64,000 bases of DNA from Geothrix oryzisoli (GTDB taxonomy: Bacteria > Acidobacteriota > Holophagae > Holophagales > Holophagaceae), in the NCBI RefSeq assembly GCF_022808865.1, contig NZ_JAKZLB010000004.1:310001-374000 (forward strand). The letters run 5' to 3'. This document shows positions 63,187 through 64,000 of the stretch, in pieces. The notes under the pieces were generated by a model. That model was not told where the DNA came from and searched no databases. It was given only the letters and a program-made list of their open reading frames with translations. Every line of letters begins with the position of its first letter. Positions within the stretch are counted from its first letter, which is position 1. The position numbers and the translations under genes were made by a program.

Positions 63187-64000
63187 TCACTCATGCATAG
63201 TTTGGACTCTTTCTGCTTCTCGAAGATAGGATTCGGAAAGCTCCCGCATCGTAGCAGCGAGTCGAACATACCCGGCGAGGTCGGCTGCTCTTCCCCTCTC
63301 TTGATACCGGGCTGCGAGATCTCTTTCAGGCTTGCCCTCCGGGTCAACCCAGTGGACCCCCCGCGAATTGAATTCACCCATTCTAAATCCGGACCTAATC
63401 AGCTCCGCATCCTTTGCATCAAGAACCTTGGCGACCGCTCGATTAATCCAAAAGCCATCGAGATCCGCAGGGGCGTGAATCAACACCTCGCCAAGAGTCA
63501 GCAAAGCAGGCCTAAGACGTCCGTTCGAAGCACAGGTGTCACGAACCACCGAGATCCATTTTTCAAGGGCGGCTTCATTGAAAGTCCCGTCTGGATTCAT
63601 CCCCGGTGGGATGGCCCAGCCTCTTAATAGATGATAGGCATTGGATGCGTTTGCCTTCTCTCGGTCAGTGAGCTCTGACTGCGCTTTTTCTTGGTCCTCC
63701 GGGCGGTAGAGGATCTCTATCATTTCGATATATCTTGCTGGGTCTCTTGACAGTGATTCCCATAGGCCTCTGGGGGTAATCCCGAAGTGGTGTTCGAAGA
63801 ATGGCAAGTATGTCCATTCAATTGCAATAAGGTCGTCAATAGAGGTTTGGGGTGATTCCTGGAGGTGCTTGATCACTTCTCCAACGCTGTAGAAATCTAT
63901 AGCGAGAAGCTGATCTTCACGGGTAGCAACTTCCAACAGGGATTTCACTGCAATCTGTTCATCAAACGGCAGGCGTTCATGCACCATTCGTTTAATGCAT
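63187..64000 (-). CDS. Hypothetical protein, C-terminal part (runs off the window)
   Basis: The frame is open to the right edge without a stop, so at least 266 and probably more residues are encoded; the ATG at 63987 may be internal. The product is helical and soluble, with a notable IRSGFRMGEFNSRGVHWVD segment and a closing YVRLAATMRELSESYLREAERV helix. From memory, similar C-termini occur in large multidomain proteins of defence islands, but I cannot confirm this. It lies opposite to the cassette array and directly after its truncated attC. Confidence 0.55.
   Translation of the reverse strand, partial: CIKRMVHERLPFDEQIAVKSLLEVATREDQLLAIDFYSVGEVIKHLQESPQTSIDDLIAIEWTYLPFFEHHFGITPRGLWESLSRDPARYIEMIEILYRPEDQEKAQSELTDREKANASNAYHLLRGWAIPPGMNPDGTFNEAALEKWISVVRDTCASNGRLRPALLTLGEVLIHAPADLDGFWINRAVAKVLDAKDAELIRSGFRMGEFNSRGVHWVDPEGKPERDLAARYQERGRAADLAGYVRLAATMRELSESYLREAERVQTMHE

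Noticed and set aside
63070-63627. Plus-strand frame of 185 codons after the truncated attC
   Set aside because: It lies antisense to the edge gene, has no ribosome binding site that I can see and its product shows no coherent fold; the minus-strand frame is longer and continues past the window.
56675-64000. Duplicate of the tRNA-Val 3' end as the second attachment site of an island
   Set aside because: I searched by eye for GGTTCGAGACC and the acceptor-end sequence downstream and found no copy within the window.

Overview
The window is a stretch of a GC-rich Gram-negative chromosome. A Holophagae-type Acidobacteriota (Geothrix/Holophaga-like) fits best: there are multihaem c-type cytochromes, lipoproteins and outer-membrane barrels, a fused E1 alpha/beta dehydrogenase, sigma-54 regulation and flagellar regulators. 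That placement is inferred from gene content and base composition; no phylogenetic marker is present that could be tested here.

Positions 1-56674 are core-like chromosome with almost no empty space. They hold a patatin lipase end, a SET-domain methyltransferase, a DUF900 lipoprotein, a trihaem lipoprotein and an S9 peptidase. A three-gene cluster of unknown exported proteins follows (6168-10425), then a 5'-nucleotidase. Next comes a two-component pair (Cys-rich histidine kinase plus NtrC-type activator) followed by a sigma-54 promoter with palindromic upstream sites and a receiver/DUF4388/roadblock gene. Then come mfd, a nitroreductase, an RND efflux operon and an MFS efflux operon. The two efflux operons are divergent; each has its own TetR regulator and its own palindromic operator. 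Further on are cspA, a fused E1 dehydrogenase, a porin and an ammonium transporter, a KdpDE-like pair, bioB, a hemerythrin protein, a 408-bp element with 40-bp terminal inverted repeats, a double-CDGSH protein, a tetrahaem cytochrome and valS. The last part has a polysaccharide deacetylase, a DEDDh exonuclease, a UPF0102 protein, flhG-fliA with a sigma-54 promoter, glmS, two membrane microproteins and tRNA-Val(GAC).

From the tRNA to the end (56675-64000) the sequence is visibly more A+T-rich and patchy, as expected of a genomic island. It carries an unknown gene, a short AlpA/excisionase-like protein, and a chromosomal HUH rolling-circle Rep preceded by three packed hairpins, one of which displays CTTG/A in its loop. 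After these come a degenerate array of 11-bp repeats, a decayed SRAP (YedK/HMCES) gene, and integron gene cassettes with recognisable attC sites but no integrase in view. The first cassette encodes a HEPN-type protein with an R-x4-H motif; the second encodes a small secreted protein. The second attC is truncated, and an opposite-strand gene running off the window edge lies just beyond it.

The most novel-looking items are the integron array with its HEPN cassette, the HUH element with its putative nick site, the 11-bp phased repeat, the 408-bp structured element, the sigma-54/roadblock module and the three-gene exported cluster.
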